A stretch of DNA of 64,000 bases from Lineus longissimus (lineage: Eukaryota > Nemertea > Pilidiophora > Heteronemertea > Lineidae): positions 10,170,001 to 10,234,000 of the forward strand of contig NC_088316.1 of the NCBI RefSeq assembly GCF_910592395.1. Reading direction: 5' to 3'. Positions 20,171 to 31,340 of the stretch are shown in pieces. The first letter of the stretch is position 1. The number at the start of each line of letters is the position of its first letter. The translations under genes were made by a program, and so were the position numbers. Below the pieces are notes generated by a model. That model ran no database searches. It had not been told where the DNA came from and saw only the letters and a list, made by a program, of their open reading frames with translations.

Positions 20171-23100
20171 TGGGCTAGGAGGGCTAGGTACGGGTCTTCA
20201 CCGGATCGATGGGCTTTCTTCAGGATCTTCTTAGCGACTTTTACGGCACTCTCACTCTTACCATTTGACTGTGGGTAATGAGGAGAGCTGGTAACATGCT
20301 TGAAATCGTACTGCTTGGCGAAATCTTTGAACTTCTGGGAGTCGTACGGCGGACCATTGTCTGTCATCACTTCAGTTGGCAAACCATGGCGGGCAAAATG
20401 GGCTTTCAGTTTACCAATGACTTCTGGCGCTTTCTTGTTCTGCAGGCGATCTACTTCGATGAAATCGGAGTAGTAGTCTGTGAGGACGAGGTAGTCTTGG
20501 TCATCACAGTGGAATAGATCGCAGGTACCAGTTCCCAAGGACGAGTAGGGATCTGGTGGGGTACCATTGTCTCTTTCGGCTGCTTGGCCTGGAACATGCT
20601 GCAGGGTTCGCATTTATCAGCTAAGGCTTTCAGATCATTGAATAATCTGGGCCAATAGGCGCATTCTCGGGCTCTTCTCAGGCAACCTTGTAGACCGATG
20701 TGGCTGCTGTGGATACGTTTGATGATCTCGGGACGGCATTTCTCTGGAACAACCAGGCGATGACATTTGAAGATGTAACCATCTTGGACACTCATCTCGT
20801 CACGAAAGTTGTAGTAATCACGGGCAGCATACGGGACAGTGTCTTTGGTTTCAGGCCATCCGTTACGTATGATGTCGGTAAATGTCTTCATGGCTGGATC
20901 TTCGCTGGTTGCGTTACGGATAGTTTCTTGGCGTTCAATCGACATAGGGACATAGTCGATTTGGTGTACTGCTTCGAAGGCTTCATCTCCATTTGTTGTC
21001 TCGAGGTAGGCTCGGCTCAATGTATCGGCAAGATACATCTCGGTTCCTTTCTTGTAGACGACTTCAAAATCGTAGTGCTGTAGGCGTAGCATCATTCGTT
21101 GAAGACGTTTGGGAGCGGATGTCAGGTTCTTCTTTAGGATGGATTCCAACGGTTTGTGGTCGGATTCTACTGTTATCCTTCTACCATATACGTAGGTATG
21201 GAAACGTTCGACGGCGTATACTTTCGCGAGTAACTCTTTTTCTATTTGCGCATAATTAGTTTCAGTCTCTGTCATCGAGCGGGAGGCATACGCGATAGGT
21301 TGTCCTTGTTGCATCAACGAGGCTCCTAATCCTGACATACTCGCGTCGCATTGGATCGTGGTGGGCTTCGCTGGATCGAAGTAGGCGAGTACAGGCGGTG
21401 TACTAAGTGCATCTTTAATCTTCTCGAGTGCTTTCCCATGGATGTCTTCACACCAGGTGAACTCGGTTTCATTCTTTATCAAGTCTCTAAGCGGCAAAGT
21501 TAGTTCAGCTAGCGGTGCAAACTTCTGAAGGTAGTTGATCATTCCTAATAGGCGTCTAACTCCTTGCTTGTCTTGCGGGGCTGGCATCTTTCGAATGGCT
21601 TCTAGCTTGCTTGGGTCCATCTTCAGACCTTGGTCAGTGAGTATGTGACCCATGAACGGCACGGCATTTAGGCGGACTTTCAGCTTGTCTCTATTCAGCT
21701 TTATCCCTTTCTCACGACATCGTTGTAGCAGGGCTTCTAAGTGGCGATCATGGTCGGTTTCATCTTTTCCATAGATGAGGATATCATCATGGATAATTGC
21801 TATTCCTGGCAAACCATCTAGTACTTCTTTCAGGCGATTGTGGAACTCTTCACTTGCAGGGGAGATTCCAAACGGCATTCTTAACCACCTCCGACGACCA
21901 TAACAAGTAGAAAAAGTGGTTAGATAGCTTGATTCCTCGTCTAATTCTACATGCCAGTATCCGTTTCTGGCATCGGCAACGGAAAATACTTTAGCATCTT
22001 TCAGGTCTGGTAGGATATCATCAATCGTTGGCAAGTACGTGTGGTTCCTCTTCAATGCTTTATTCAATGGTTTTGGATCCATGCATAGGCGTATCTTTCC
22101 ATTAGGCTTCGTTACAGCTACCATAGAGGACACCCAATCTGTTGGCTTATCGACAGGCGCGATGATTTTCAGCTTCTCGAGTCTGTCTAATTCTGACTTC
22201 AGCTTATCTCGGACAGAAAGTGGCAACTTTCGGACAGAAAGCTTGACTGGCTTTACTGCTGGATCGACCTCTAGGTGGAGCTTGTGTTCAAGGTGACCTT
22301 CACCTTCGAAGACGTCCTTGTATTTGTCGAGAATCTCTTGGACTTCTTCGGGTATTTCGCCATTCTGAGTAGACATCTGCATTATGTTGTCTTTATTGAT
22401 CTTAATCAGTTTCAACCCCAGCGCGGATTGGGCACCTAGGATGGGTATACCTTCCGGTACGACGATAATCTCTATTCTGTAGCGGCGGCTATTCTTCGGA
22501 TTCGTAACCATGACATGTCTCTTCCCTTCTGAGCGTATCTCTGTTTTATTAAACATTGACAGCGGGTTGGCTTTCTCTAGGAACTGGAGGTCGTCATCTT
22601 TGAAAATGCGCTTGTATTGATCGAGGGGCAACACATTGACAGTCGATCCACTGTCAATCTGGAATCTTATTGAAACACCAGGCATTCCCAATTTCAGCTT
22701 TGCGAATAATTTCTCAGGAAAGTCCTGTTTATCGTTCATCGATAGGAGATAATCATCCTCGTCATCTGTACTGCTGGCAGATTCCTGGGCATAATGCTCC
22801 ATCGCGTGTAGCTTCTGTTTCCCTCTATGACCTTTCCGACTTCCTCCACGTTTCTCCGTAGGTTTCCCTTTCTTTCCGGGCAAGTCTTCATAGTCATGTT
22901 TCGGCTTGTATGCAGCTTGTGTATACTTCTTCTTGCTCAGGCAGACTGATGCAAAGTGGTTGACCCCATGGCATTTCGAACATTCCTTTCCATATGCTGG
23001 GCAATGTTGTGTACCAAATTGATGCTTTCTACCACAGTATTTACAGTCTTTTGAGTGCAATTGCGATTGTCCTTTCTTCATGATGTGCACGGAATCATGA

Positions 23101-23712
23101 CCTACATGTATTTGCTTGACATGCTTCTCGGTTGTAGTAAACGCGCGGCAAGTATGTATTGCGGATTTTAATGTCAGTTTTGCATCTTGCAAAAGTTTCT
23201 TTCTCAAGCGTGAATCTGTGATTCCTGTGACTAAGTGGTCTCGAATGAGCGATTCCTCAAGTGTACCAAAGTTGCATGTTTTGGCTAGGCGGCGTAATGC
23301 GGCGACATAAACATCAATGCTTTCATCATCCTTCTGTGTGCGCGAATTGAATTGAAAACGTTCATAAGTTTCATTCAATTGACCAATGCAATGAGCTTCA
23401 AGCTTGTCGAAAATGACTTTCAACTCCTTGGCATGGGCAGGATCCTCGTAGGAAAAACCTTCAATCAACTGGCATGCATCTCTACCAATTGTGGATTCCA
23501 TCAGGGCAAGCTTGTATTCTGGTTTCTCATCTTGTAGTCTGGCAGTGATCAAATAATTGTTAAAATCTTTCAACCATCGCTTCCAATTCTTGGCAATATC
23601 TCCTTCCTGTAGTTCCAACTTGTCAGGGAGTGGTAGGTTTGTCGGTACAAACCCTGCAGGAGGCACAGCAACGGCAGCAGCAGGGCCGGGGGCAGGAGCT
23701 GGATCAGCCATC
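20164..23712 (-). pseudogene. Gypsy-1 Gag-Pol polyprotein (3'-truncated by the Tx1-like LINE)
   Basis: Minus strand, likely start MADPAPAPGP at 23712. Gag helical domain (LKDFNNYLITARLQDE, LIEGFSYED). Cys/His knuckles CKYCGRKHQFGTQHC and CSKCHGVNHFASVC. Protease FQIDSGSTVNVLP. RT: IRLCMDPKPLNKAL, KVFSVADARNGYWHVELDEE, LRMPFGISPASEEF, and a catalytic box IIHDDILIYG with His in the usual Tyr position. RNase H: TIQCDASMSGLGASL, SDHKPLESI. Integrase zinc finger HSSHIGLQGC with CEPC, then the core in the next frame (DLFHCDDQDYLVLTDYYSDF, VMTDNGPPYDS, NGKSESAVKVAKK). One shift near 20525 separates the zinc finger from the core. The core ends at DPYLALLA, where the Tx1-like LINE begins, so the C-terminus and 3' LTR are lost here. 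Confidence 0.92.
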
Positions 23713-23830
23713 TTGACGGGACAGCGTGCTTTACAGTAGTGCGAATTACAGCGTGGCTGGTATAACGTCACTTCAACGCGAATTTTTTGCAGTATTTATG
23801 CAATGCAATGTGCAGCGGGCTTGTTCAGTT

Positions 23831-23847
23831 CGTGTACTCTGACACCA
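23831..23847 (-). promoter_or_regulatory. Primer-binding site of Gypsy-1 (tRNA-Leu type)
   Basis: Directly after the LTR end, the minus strand reads TGGTGTCAGAGTACACG. The first nine or ten bases match the TGGTGTCAG-type site that pairs with the 3' end of tRNA-Leu in many Gypsy elements. The downstream bases diverge. Confidence 0.65.
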
Positions 23848-24068
23848 TGTTTCATGCTTGGGTGATGAATTGAGTTGGGCGACTCTGAATTCGACATATG
23901 TTACGTATTTTAAAGATACACCAATTTGCCTACGACAATAACAACTAATGTTTTCGTGATTGCTAAATAAGCATAATGCTGATATGTGATTTCAAGTAGC
24001 TGATCAAAATATACGATTTATGTCGAATTCAGAGTCGCCCAACTCAATTCATCACCCAAGCATGAAAC
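23848..24068 (-). repeat. 5' LTR of Gypsy-1 (221 bp) with 49-bp terminal inverted repeats
   Basis: Read on the minus strand it begins TGTTTCATGCTTGGGTGATG and ends CACCCAAGCATGAAACA, that is TG...CA, and abuts the primer-binding site as a 5' LTR should. Its first and last 49-50 bases are perfect reverse complements. Most LTRs have terminal inverted repeats of only a few bases. The alternative is a 221-bp MITE landing exactly at the primer-binding site, or an LTR fragment duplicated in inverted order. The partner LTR is not in the window. Confidence 0.68.
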
Positions 24069-24384
24069 AGCACTGAATCCATACATGTATTTATACAGAG
24101 ATTGTTTTTTAAAGATGGCCACCCATAAAGAATGTATGCATGCAGTGTATGCCGATGGGTTTATAAAGTATCGGGGCCGCGAACGGCCTTACCAGTCTTA
24201 TTCAAAGTCAGCAATAACTTGTTGCGTTCACCGAAGTTTCATGAAACTTTTGGAACTTACAGAAAATCGGCACACAGCTTCCTTCCAAGAGAAATTGAGG
24301 AAAAAGCACGGAGCTCATCATATGCCGGTCACTTCGAGGTCCGCCATCTTGTCTTGCGAAAGAAAGGTTGAAAATTATCTATGT

Positions 24385-25230
24385 CCAGGAGGGTCCTTGG
24401 GAACGAATTGGTCAGACCTTTTTGAAATCCGAAACAAGGAGTTTCTGTTACTCATTGACAACCATTCTAACTTCCCAGCAGTACATGTAGTTGAGCTCAA
24501 AAGCACCACCTCCTCAACAGTGATTAGGCACATGAAGAGCATCTTCAGTAGACACGGGATTCCGAACATAGTGGTCACAGATAATGGCCCTCAGTTTGAC
24601 TGTCATGAGTTTAAAGAATTTGCAAGACATTATGGGTTCAAGCACATCCCGTCGTCACCACGTTACCCACAAAGAAACGGTAAAGCCGAAAAAGGGGTTC
24701 AGATTGTCAAGCGTTTGATTATGAAGGCTATCGAGAGTAATCAAGATCCTGAGTTGGCGCTGTTGCAATACAGGGCAGCACCACTTAAGTGTGGTAAGTC
24801 TCCAGCGGAGCTGTTGTACAATAGGCCTTTGAGGACCAGAGTCCCAAGTGTTGTTAGGTCAGAGCCAGACTCGGGTGTGGATCAGAAAATGGAAGTGTTG
24901 AGGGCACAACAGAAGGCTCAGTATGACAATTCTGCCAAAGGCTTGTTACCACTTATACCAGATGATGTTGTTCGTCTTAGGCATCCACCCCAGTGGAATG
25001 TTAAGGCAAAAGTCAGAGGGGAAGTGGCTCCCAGGTCATATGAGGTTGTTATTGAGGACAATCGGGTCAACAGACGAAATAGAAGACACTTGTTAAATAC
25101 TACTGAAGAGTATGTACAGGATCCAACTAGTCTGTCTGATGAGCAATATGCTAACATATTCGATGAAGTTGAGCAACAGTCACAACCAGGTTCAACCCAG
25201 TCACAACCAACCAGGTACAAATCAACCTAG
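24385..25230 (+). pseudogene. Gypsy-3 integrase and C-terminal tail, copy 1
   Basis: The integrase core is SDLFEIRNKEFLLLIDNH (first Asp), IVVTDNGPQFDCHEF (second Asp) and PQRNGKAEKGVQIVKRL (catalytic Glu). It is followed by ALLQYRAAPLKCGKSPAELL, a C-terminal domain with PDDVVRLRHPPQWNVKAKV, and a Gln/Ser-rich tail. The core is open, but the frame upstream of 24385 is unrelated and a shift near 24400 separates VQEGPWERIG from SDLFEI. This is the 3' end of a Gypsy element only; RT and Gag are absent. Continuation with SGRNAKPPTRLIESMP after a shift (to 25321) resembles the usual integrase tail end. Confidence 0.85.
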
Positions 25231-25484
25231 ACAAGCTCAGTTGCTTCCTCAATCTACAGGTGTTAGGCGTTCGGGTAGAAATGCCAAGCCTCCTACTAGG
25301 CTTATTGAGAGTATGCCCTGATTAGTCAGGAACAGTATGTGAAATAACTTTGAGACTCTGTAACAAAGTGAAGTCATGAACAAGGACAATCACTATGACA
25401 ATCTATAGTTATTATTATTGTGTCAAAGGTAGTTTGTGTGATTACATGTTTAGTTAGTTATATTTTGTAAACTTAAATGGGAGA

Positions 25485-25733
25485 TGTAAGCGATATACCA
25501 GGTCATGGTACCTTTAAGAGTCGCGCATGGGCAATAAAGGCGTCAGCCATCTTGTCTCCTAATCTTACCGTCTTGAACCTTACAATTGCCAGCATAATTA
25601 GAGGGACGTCGAAAGGGGAAGATCAGCCGCCAAACAATATCAGAGATAAGTACTTATTTTGATAACTTTTTAACTTAGACACATTCGTACTAGTGTTTCC
25701 AGAGTAGTCCGACTGTGCTTCTTTCTTACCACA
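25485..25733 (+). repeat. Probable Gypsy-3 3' LTR, copy 1
   Basis: Downstream of the integrase tail, a purine tract (AAATGGGAGA; AAAGGGGAGA in copy 2) precedes TGTAAGC, the expected arrangement of polypurine tract and LTR start. An AATAAA lies at about 25533. The end is placed at TTACCACA (25733) by the TG...CA rule only, so it is approximate. Confidence 0.5.
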
Positions 25734-26029
25734 TTTTCAGTCTAAAAGAAAAACGTTTAATCAGCCTATGGTCATTTCACTCGGAAATGTTTGGTAGGGC
25801 TGGTCAAAGATACGAGTCTGAATCTTTTGAAGAGCAAGTACAGTACCTCTCTAATCACAGCACTTGTAAGTCCCAAGGGTGTCATTTATAGTGGTTATAC
25901 TGTATATATATTGTAGTTGTCTATTGTGGATGAGGAAGCCCTTGGCGTCTGACACAATGGCACAGATAGTCGACGACGACGACGGACACTGTGGTATAAT
26001 TAGCGAAAAATATGCGGAATAACAACCCA

Positions 26030-28000
26030 ACTTCTCCAACTCTCCTATACCCGTTTGATCTTTCTTTCCCATACTCCCCCGTATAAGATCAGCAGCGTAA
26101 TTGGTGTGTGGACACGTGTCTTGAATGGAACCAAAAGGCTCCCCAAGATACTGATGGAGTGACAGAAGGTGATGTGAGATGCCGAGCGCGCTGCGCGGAT
26201 ATTGTATCCGCGCTGGAGCTGTAAGAGAGGTCCTGCACACAGACGACTCAGGACCGTAATGTTGCTAGGAACATGGTTAAGAACATGTTTTCATCACTCA
26301 AACCAGAGTCTTTCAAATAAATTTATGTTGAAAGACTTTGCTCAAATTAAGTTAGGTTATTTATTTCCTCCAAATAAACGAGTTTTGTGTACATCATTGA
26401 CCTTTTGTACAGCGCTAGCAATGTATACCTCTGTTTGTAAACAAACCCTTGCCTTAAATGGAGGATTCTCCAGGGGACCATGTTTACCTTCCCAATATGT
26501 CTATGGACACGTGTGTCTGCCAGTGCCACTGTCTGTTGCGAGAAAAGGGGTTGGAAACAGTTGACCCATTCGTCTCTTAGTGATATTCTGACCATGCCGG
26601 AAGGCTGTGGATTGAGGGCGAAATTCGGATGTCTTACCATGCCAAAGTCGGTTCGGAGGAAAAGATTTGAAAATCAGTCTTATTTGTAGTTGCATTTCCA
26701 GGTCGCCATATTTGTCCCTCGCTCAAAGCCATGTCACCTTGACCTGTGTAGGCCTAATTTGTATGATAACTTGGTGGATCCATGAAACATCCCATCATAC
26801 ATGTTTGACTAATTTGACCAACTTTTTAAGGTCAGAAAGAGCTGCTAGTACACAGCGTAAATCAAACTGAACTTCCAGCAGTATTGCCTCCGTAGCCTCC
26901 CCCAGCTGAGCAATGTCAATACATTGAGGGTCAAGATGAGATTAGACGGGCTCTTATTCTTTTCCCCCTAGGCCCGGTAGTTCAAAACAAATTTCATCAC
27001 TAACGCTGGCGTTATCTTAACTTGGCGTTATCTCCGTCAGTTAAGCCATTAGACTTAACGCTACGTTATGTTAACGACAGCGTCGCGTTAGTGACAGAAC
27101 TTGTTTTTAACAACTGGTCCCTGTGGGCGTATCTTTATAACTATAATGCTACACGTAGGCTCTTCATTGTCATATACATGTAATGCCATACTGCATTCTG
27201 GCTGTTAAGATGTTGGGTTTCTGACCAACTCAGTTGCATTCATTGAGGTGTCGATTTGTAAAAATATACCTTTTGATATCTCTATAACAACATTGTACAT
27301 GTATTAATGTCGTTTTCACATTTTAGTGGTATGGAGGCAGTGTGCTTTTTTATTGCTCATCGATCAAGGGGACTACAAAGAACATTAGAGTGTCTTTGTC
27401 TCAGTTGTGGCGAGACACAACACGGTCTGATTCTGGAGCCTTCTGATCGCCTGAAGTGAAATAGAAATTTAGAATTCAATCGATAGCTTTGCCGATAATT
27501 GATCAACCATATGGTCCTTTTAGAAGCAATTTTCGATCTGTCCAACCGACATCCATCAATCTATTGATCACTATCATCTATTGATCAAATCGCGTTGCAG
27601 CCGGCAAATGGGATCGATAACAGCAGTATCAGACTAATCAGCATCACGCTAAAAGTTCGCTTTATTACGATGCCGTGAAATCATCAACAGCGTTCAATAC
27701 AAAAAATAAGTTTGTACCAGATCTTCCGAAGTGACCAGCTCTGCAATTCTCAGGAACATCTTTATTCTCCAGCTCTGTGGTATAATTTTCAACTGACCCT
27801 GTCGGAATCTAATATCAGAAGGGCTACTTGGGACAGCGAGGTTAGGGAATGGACGAAGTCCCTCTATTACAATTCGACGTCGCCATATCAAAAATCAATC
27901 TTTGTCGTCGTCATCACATTACGATTGTGACGAGGTCGTGCGAGTAGCAGAGTGAATCCGCCAAAATAGTTCTCCTCAAAATAATCTTATATTTCGATAT
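26030..28000 (+). repeat. Repeat block R2, copy A1
   Basis: About 2 kb whose parts recur at 31340-33470 plus 34680-35400 (A2), 48530-49547 (A3) and 49548-51880 (A4). Landmarks are GTGTGGACACGTGTCTTG, a (GAC)n run, CAGGGGACCA, the GTTGTTCAAAAC MITE, and the TTTAGTGGTATGGAGGCAGT segment near 27325. Short ORFs occur on both strands in all copies without any recognisable domain. I regard the block as non-coding repeat. Confidence 0.85.
26974..27118. mobile_element. Short palindromic MITE, copy a
   Basis: About 145 bp with terminal inverted repeats of type CCGGTTGTTCAAAACAA, followed by TCACTAACGCTGGCGTTA and its complement at the other end. Other copies lie at 32455-32599, 33116-33261, 49482-49547 (left half only) and 50486-50699. 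No coding capacity. Confidence 0.8.
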
Positions 28001-28391
28001 TTCAACAGAAATTGTTTTTGGCGCCAAAGACGTCACCAATGGCAGATTTGCACTGTATTTCGAGTCGATTCTCTTCAAGAATCGATTCGAAGTTGCAAGT
28101 AACGCCGTCGTGACGTCGTTTTAAGGAGGTCAATGAAGAGTGATGACCCTCCCCCCCCCCCCCCGGCTACACCATGGACCCAAGGCTACACAGCTTTCTC
28201 TATTTTTATTGCAGATTGGACGAAATCAATACTTCTTGGCAAGCAATCAAACCTCGACACTAGGTGTTTTAATTTTCCTCATCAACTGCATTAACTATAA
28301 GCGGGCTCTGAGCTAACGAGGTTAAAAACAATGTGGAGCGCATACTTATGAAAATTAGTTACATAACTGAAATAATCAACCAACATGCACA

Positions 28392-28555
28392 ATGCTCAAT
28401 CTCGAGTTGTCCATGGCGTATCTTGAATTATTTCCGATTATTGTCGCTGCCCTGTTATGGGGCAGTGAATGGCGAGGTCGAAAAATCATGTTCCACTGCG
28501 ATAACATGGCAACAGTCCACATTCTGAAGAAAGGTCGCTCAAAGAGTCTAACTCT
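28392..28555 (+). pseudogene. DIRS-like retrotransposon RNase H fragment, copy 1
   Basis: The frame reads SMAYLELFPIIVAALLWGSE, WRGRKIMFHCDNMATVHIL and KKGRSKSL. The ELFPIVVA...WG..W...I.F.CDN.A.V.I..KGRSKS pattern resembles RNase H of tyrosine-recombinase (DIRS/Ngaro-type) retrotransposons; the Glu and the Asp of CDN are the expected catalytic residues. It is cut short after about 54 codons. A near-identical copy is at 39510-39680. Confidence 0.6.
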
Positions 28556-28800
28556 AAAATTCTCAGGAATGTCTTTATTCTCCAGCTCTGTGGTATAATT
28601 CTCAACTGACGCCGTCGCATTCTAATATCAGAAGGGCTACTTGAGACAGCGGGTTTAGCGAATGGACGTAATCCCTCTTACACCCGATCAAATTAATCAC
28701 TTTTCTCACTGGAATAGATTTGTTCTGAAATACACGATCCATTAATCGAAGTACAATTTGGAGAGGGGGCCATTTTATTGCATTAGATATGTAAGCAAAG

Positions 28801-30323
28801 ATGTGGAATGCTAATGAAGAAATTACGAGTTTGTCAAGCCGCCATAGTGGAATTACAATTGACCCAATAGTTTTTATTACCTCATTGTATTTCCTACTTT
28901 TCGACATTTTTCCAACTGTCGCTGTGGTCCCAACCTGCAAGGATGTGTATCTTCAGAGACACGAACCGACTGCTCTCCCCGGCAGCTACGGCGGTTGTCT
29001 CAATATCCATTTGGCCGCTTCATACACGTTCAAAGAAGAAGGATATGTTATCGGATGGCAACTGTACACAAATTTAAAACACAACAGATTCAACAGCGAA
29101 AAGTACTTTGTGGATATATTCAGACCCGTCCCTGGGGTTGCAATGACGTTCGACCTGGTTCACTCAACAGAGGTTACAGACTCTACGACCGGAATTAAGA
29201 CATTTTTTCATACCTTTCAAGGTAAGTATCTACAAGTTTCTGAATACTTAGTAGTCTGCCTGTAGCATTGACAACATAACTTGTTTTCCACTGCAGCAGG
29301 AATTACTTTCACTCACTAATTCTATGTCGAGCTATTGCTTGATCGGTCCGTAGTCAAGTACGGTTGTCTATTGAAACTAATTACAATGTACTTTGACTGA
29401 ATATAGATAAGTCTCTCGCATGGCTTACGCCCAAAAATACGCCTGCTTCTTTTTTGTCCTCTTGCTACGACCAATCACGGTTTCGTGTAATTGGCCTCTC
29501 TAGCCATAAATTTTCCTTTGATATTAATACACCCTTTGTAAGTTACCCGCATTCATACTAAAACAATAGTAAAAAGGCTTGTCGTTGGTTATTAACAGGT
29601 AGAGTATAGAGTTGAAGGAACAACATAAGAAGATGCTGGGCTAGAGACAGAATCCAATCGCATGATAGTGTGAGCAAATCAGCAGTATCAATGACAACTT
29701 TCCATGCTGATCCAGTCGCCCTGTGCGCCGTGTGTGTGTTTGGCGAGGGGTACTTACCTCTATACTCGTGTTTGTACTGCGTGAAATTTTTATGTCTTTG
29801 CATGTACAAGCTGGTGATGTCACTGGTTATCACAGTGATAAACTGTTGTCTTACGGTTTGGCAACTCAAGGAGGCCTCTCCGCAAACGATTGGCCGGCGA
29901 TTCAAGATAAAGCGAAGTTCAGTAGCTATTTTCTCTCAGCAAAAAGGATACACATTAAAGGTCATGTTGGTGGCACGAAGGTAGCCCTGAGGGCGATTGT
30001 AGTAAGAGATGTTCGAGGGAAAGGCACGAAAGGATAGGACCCATAAACGCCAATGGCAACACTGTCTTATCTTACTTTCAGTTTTCGTTTGCCAACAATA
30101 CTTCTTGAAACTTTTCAACCCAACTACAACCGCGACCAGACTCATGCAATCGGAGACGTGCAGCAGAAAGATGGTGTGTTTGCAAGCCTGTATCAACCAT
30201 TCCACGTTCAACGCGGGATTTAGTTATGATACCTCCACAAGGCTTTGTCACTTATACTTGGCCATCAAGACCATGATCACACAACCTGCCCTTGCAAAAC
30301 CAATTTACGCGTCTAGACAATGA
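28801..30323 (+). pseudogene. Dead paralogue of the beta-sandwich/PAN secreted-protein gene
   Basis: Counterpart of 53330-60472. Exon 1 28801-29221, exon 2 about 29804-30030, exon 3 30082-30323. Exon 1 has a hydrophobic segment, TCKDVYLQRHEPTALPG and YTFKEEGYVIGWQLY. Exon 2 has VQAGDVTGYHSDKLLSYGLA. Exon 3 is PAN-like (ETCSRKMVCLQACINHS, FSYDTSTRLCHLY). Three lesions are visible against the other copy: a 2-bp deletion near 29208 that shifts exon 1, the exon 2 acceptor changed from ACAG to GCAT (29800-29803), and the exon 2 donor changed from GT to GA (about 30032). Exon 1 also has a 15-bp insertion coding TNLKH. Its first intron is about 580 bp and lacks the Harbinger insertion. Confidence 0.8.
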
Positions 30324-31340
30324 AATAAACATACTCCGCGCAGTACATGTAATCTAGTAGCGTGACAAGGCAGTTCTACTATATTGTGTTGTGTTTGAGG
30401 TGAATATAAAATAGTAATTGTAAACCGTCAAGGTATTTTCACGCCTCTTCTCTTTTGTGATACGCGAAGATTTCAGGAAAATAGAATTTTCAAAAATTTT
30501 GTTTCCTCGGTTGATTACGAAACCTCCAGATCTTTATTTTCAGTATATATACTTGTATTAATAAAACTGAAGAAGATGTGCGTACACACCCTATGAATAT
30601 CATCCCATATATATCGTGTGTAAGCCGGGTTCTCCCGTTAGAAAGAAATATGTGTTGCGCATAGATGTTGTATTAGAAATTATCCAGTTACAACATCCTA
30701 ATAGCAAGAACCTGTCGGTAAAGTTAGCATCATAACGTCCATTAAATTCTTATTGGAGGTATGTTTAATGGAACATCCCATCAAACATGTTTTACTGAAT
30801 TGTGAAGCATCGGTTTGTTGTACATTCCATAGTGACGCTTGGTTTGTTGTCCTTTCAATAGTGACGCCCCGGAGTGTTGTCGTTTTTATCGTGACGCTTC
30901 GTATCCAGTTCAAACGGAACACCGTTAATATGTTGAACAAGCAAAGCAATTGTCGAACATCTCCAAAGCCATATAACTCCGTCCAATGTAGACGAACAAA
31001 CGACCATGTAAACGTGAAATTAAGATATCGAGCCCACACAATGAATCTAGTGTACCACACCGAGTCTAGTCGACAATCTAATTTGAAATTACTCGTCCAA
31101 AGCAAGTCTCAAACAGCTTTTAAGGGTTGACCATGGGTAAATGTAAAAAATTGCAAATTGCTGCTTGTGTTCTTCCACTTCAAATTTTAGCAAGAGTATT
31201 TCTCCTTCAAAACTGGGAGTAAACATAATGAAACTACAGGGACTGCGTTCTTTGCTTATTACAGAATGGATTCGAACCCTTGAAATGTACATTCACCATG
31301 TTTTGAAGAAGTTCTCATTGCTCATAGAATTTCACCTCTC
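30324..31340 (+). other. Downstream flank of the dead paralogue; no gene
   Basis: Matches 60780-61650 downstream of the intact paralogue, so it belongs to the segmental duplication. Holds AATAAA motifs (just after the stop and at about 30560) and a 31-bp minisatellite. No coding pattern. Confidence 0.6.
30808..30900. repeat. 31-bp minisatellite, about four units
   Basis: Imperfect units of type GGTTTGTTGTCCTTTC plus AATAGTGACGC. The paralogous site at 61176-61325 has about six units. Confidence 0.75.

Larger units (their letters stand above)
24071..26960 (+). repeat. Segmental duplication, copy 1 (pairs with 46590-49500)
   Basis: From ACTGAATCCATACATG at 24071 the sequence matches 46590 onward for about 2.9 kb with few differences (point changes and small indels, such as 6 bp missing at copy 2 around 47001). 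It carries the Gypsy-3 integrase, its LTR and the R2 repeat block. Similarity continues with interruptions through the PAN-gene paralogues, so these are the ends of a larger duplicated segment. Confidence 0.92.

Noticed and set aside
24085-24384. N-terminal extension of the Gypsy-3 integrase ORF
   Set aside because: The residues before SDLFEI do not resemble integrase zinc finger, and the matching VQEGPWERIG lies in another frame; the extension is a chance open frame.
26347-26640. A conserved minus-strand gene, as the ORF recurs at 48857-49150 and 49879-50151
   Set aside because: Both strands are open in all copies, the copies are nearly identical DNA repeats, and no domain or start context is recognisable; conservation reflects recent duplication.
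31262-31285. tRNA gene or tRNA-derived SINE (complement of GGATTCGAACCC resembles a B box)
   Set aside because: No cloverleaf, A box or acceptor stem can be drawn around it.
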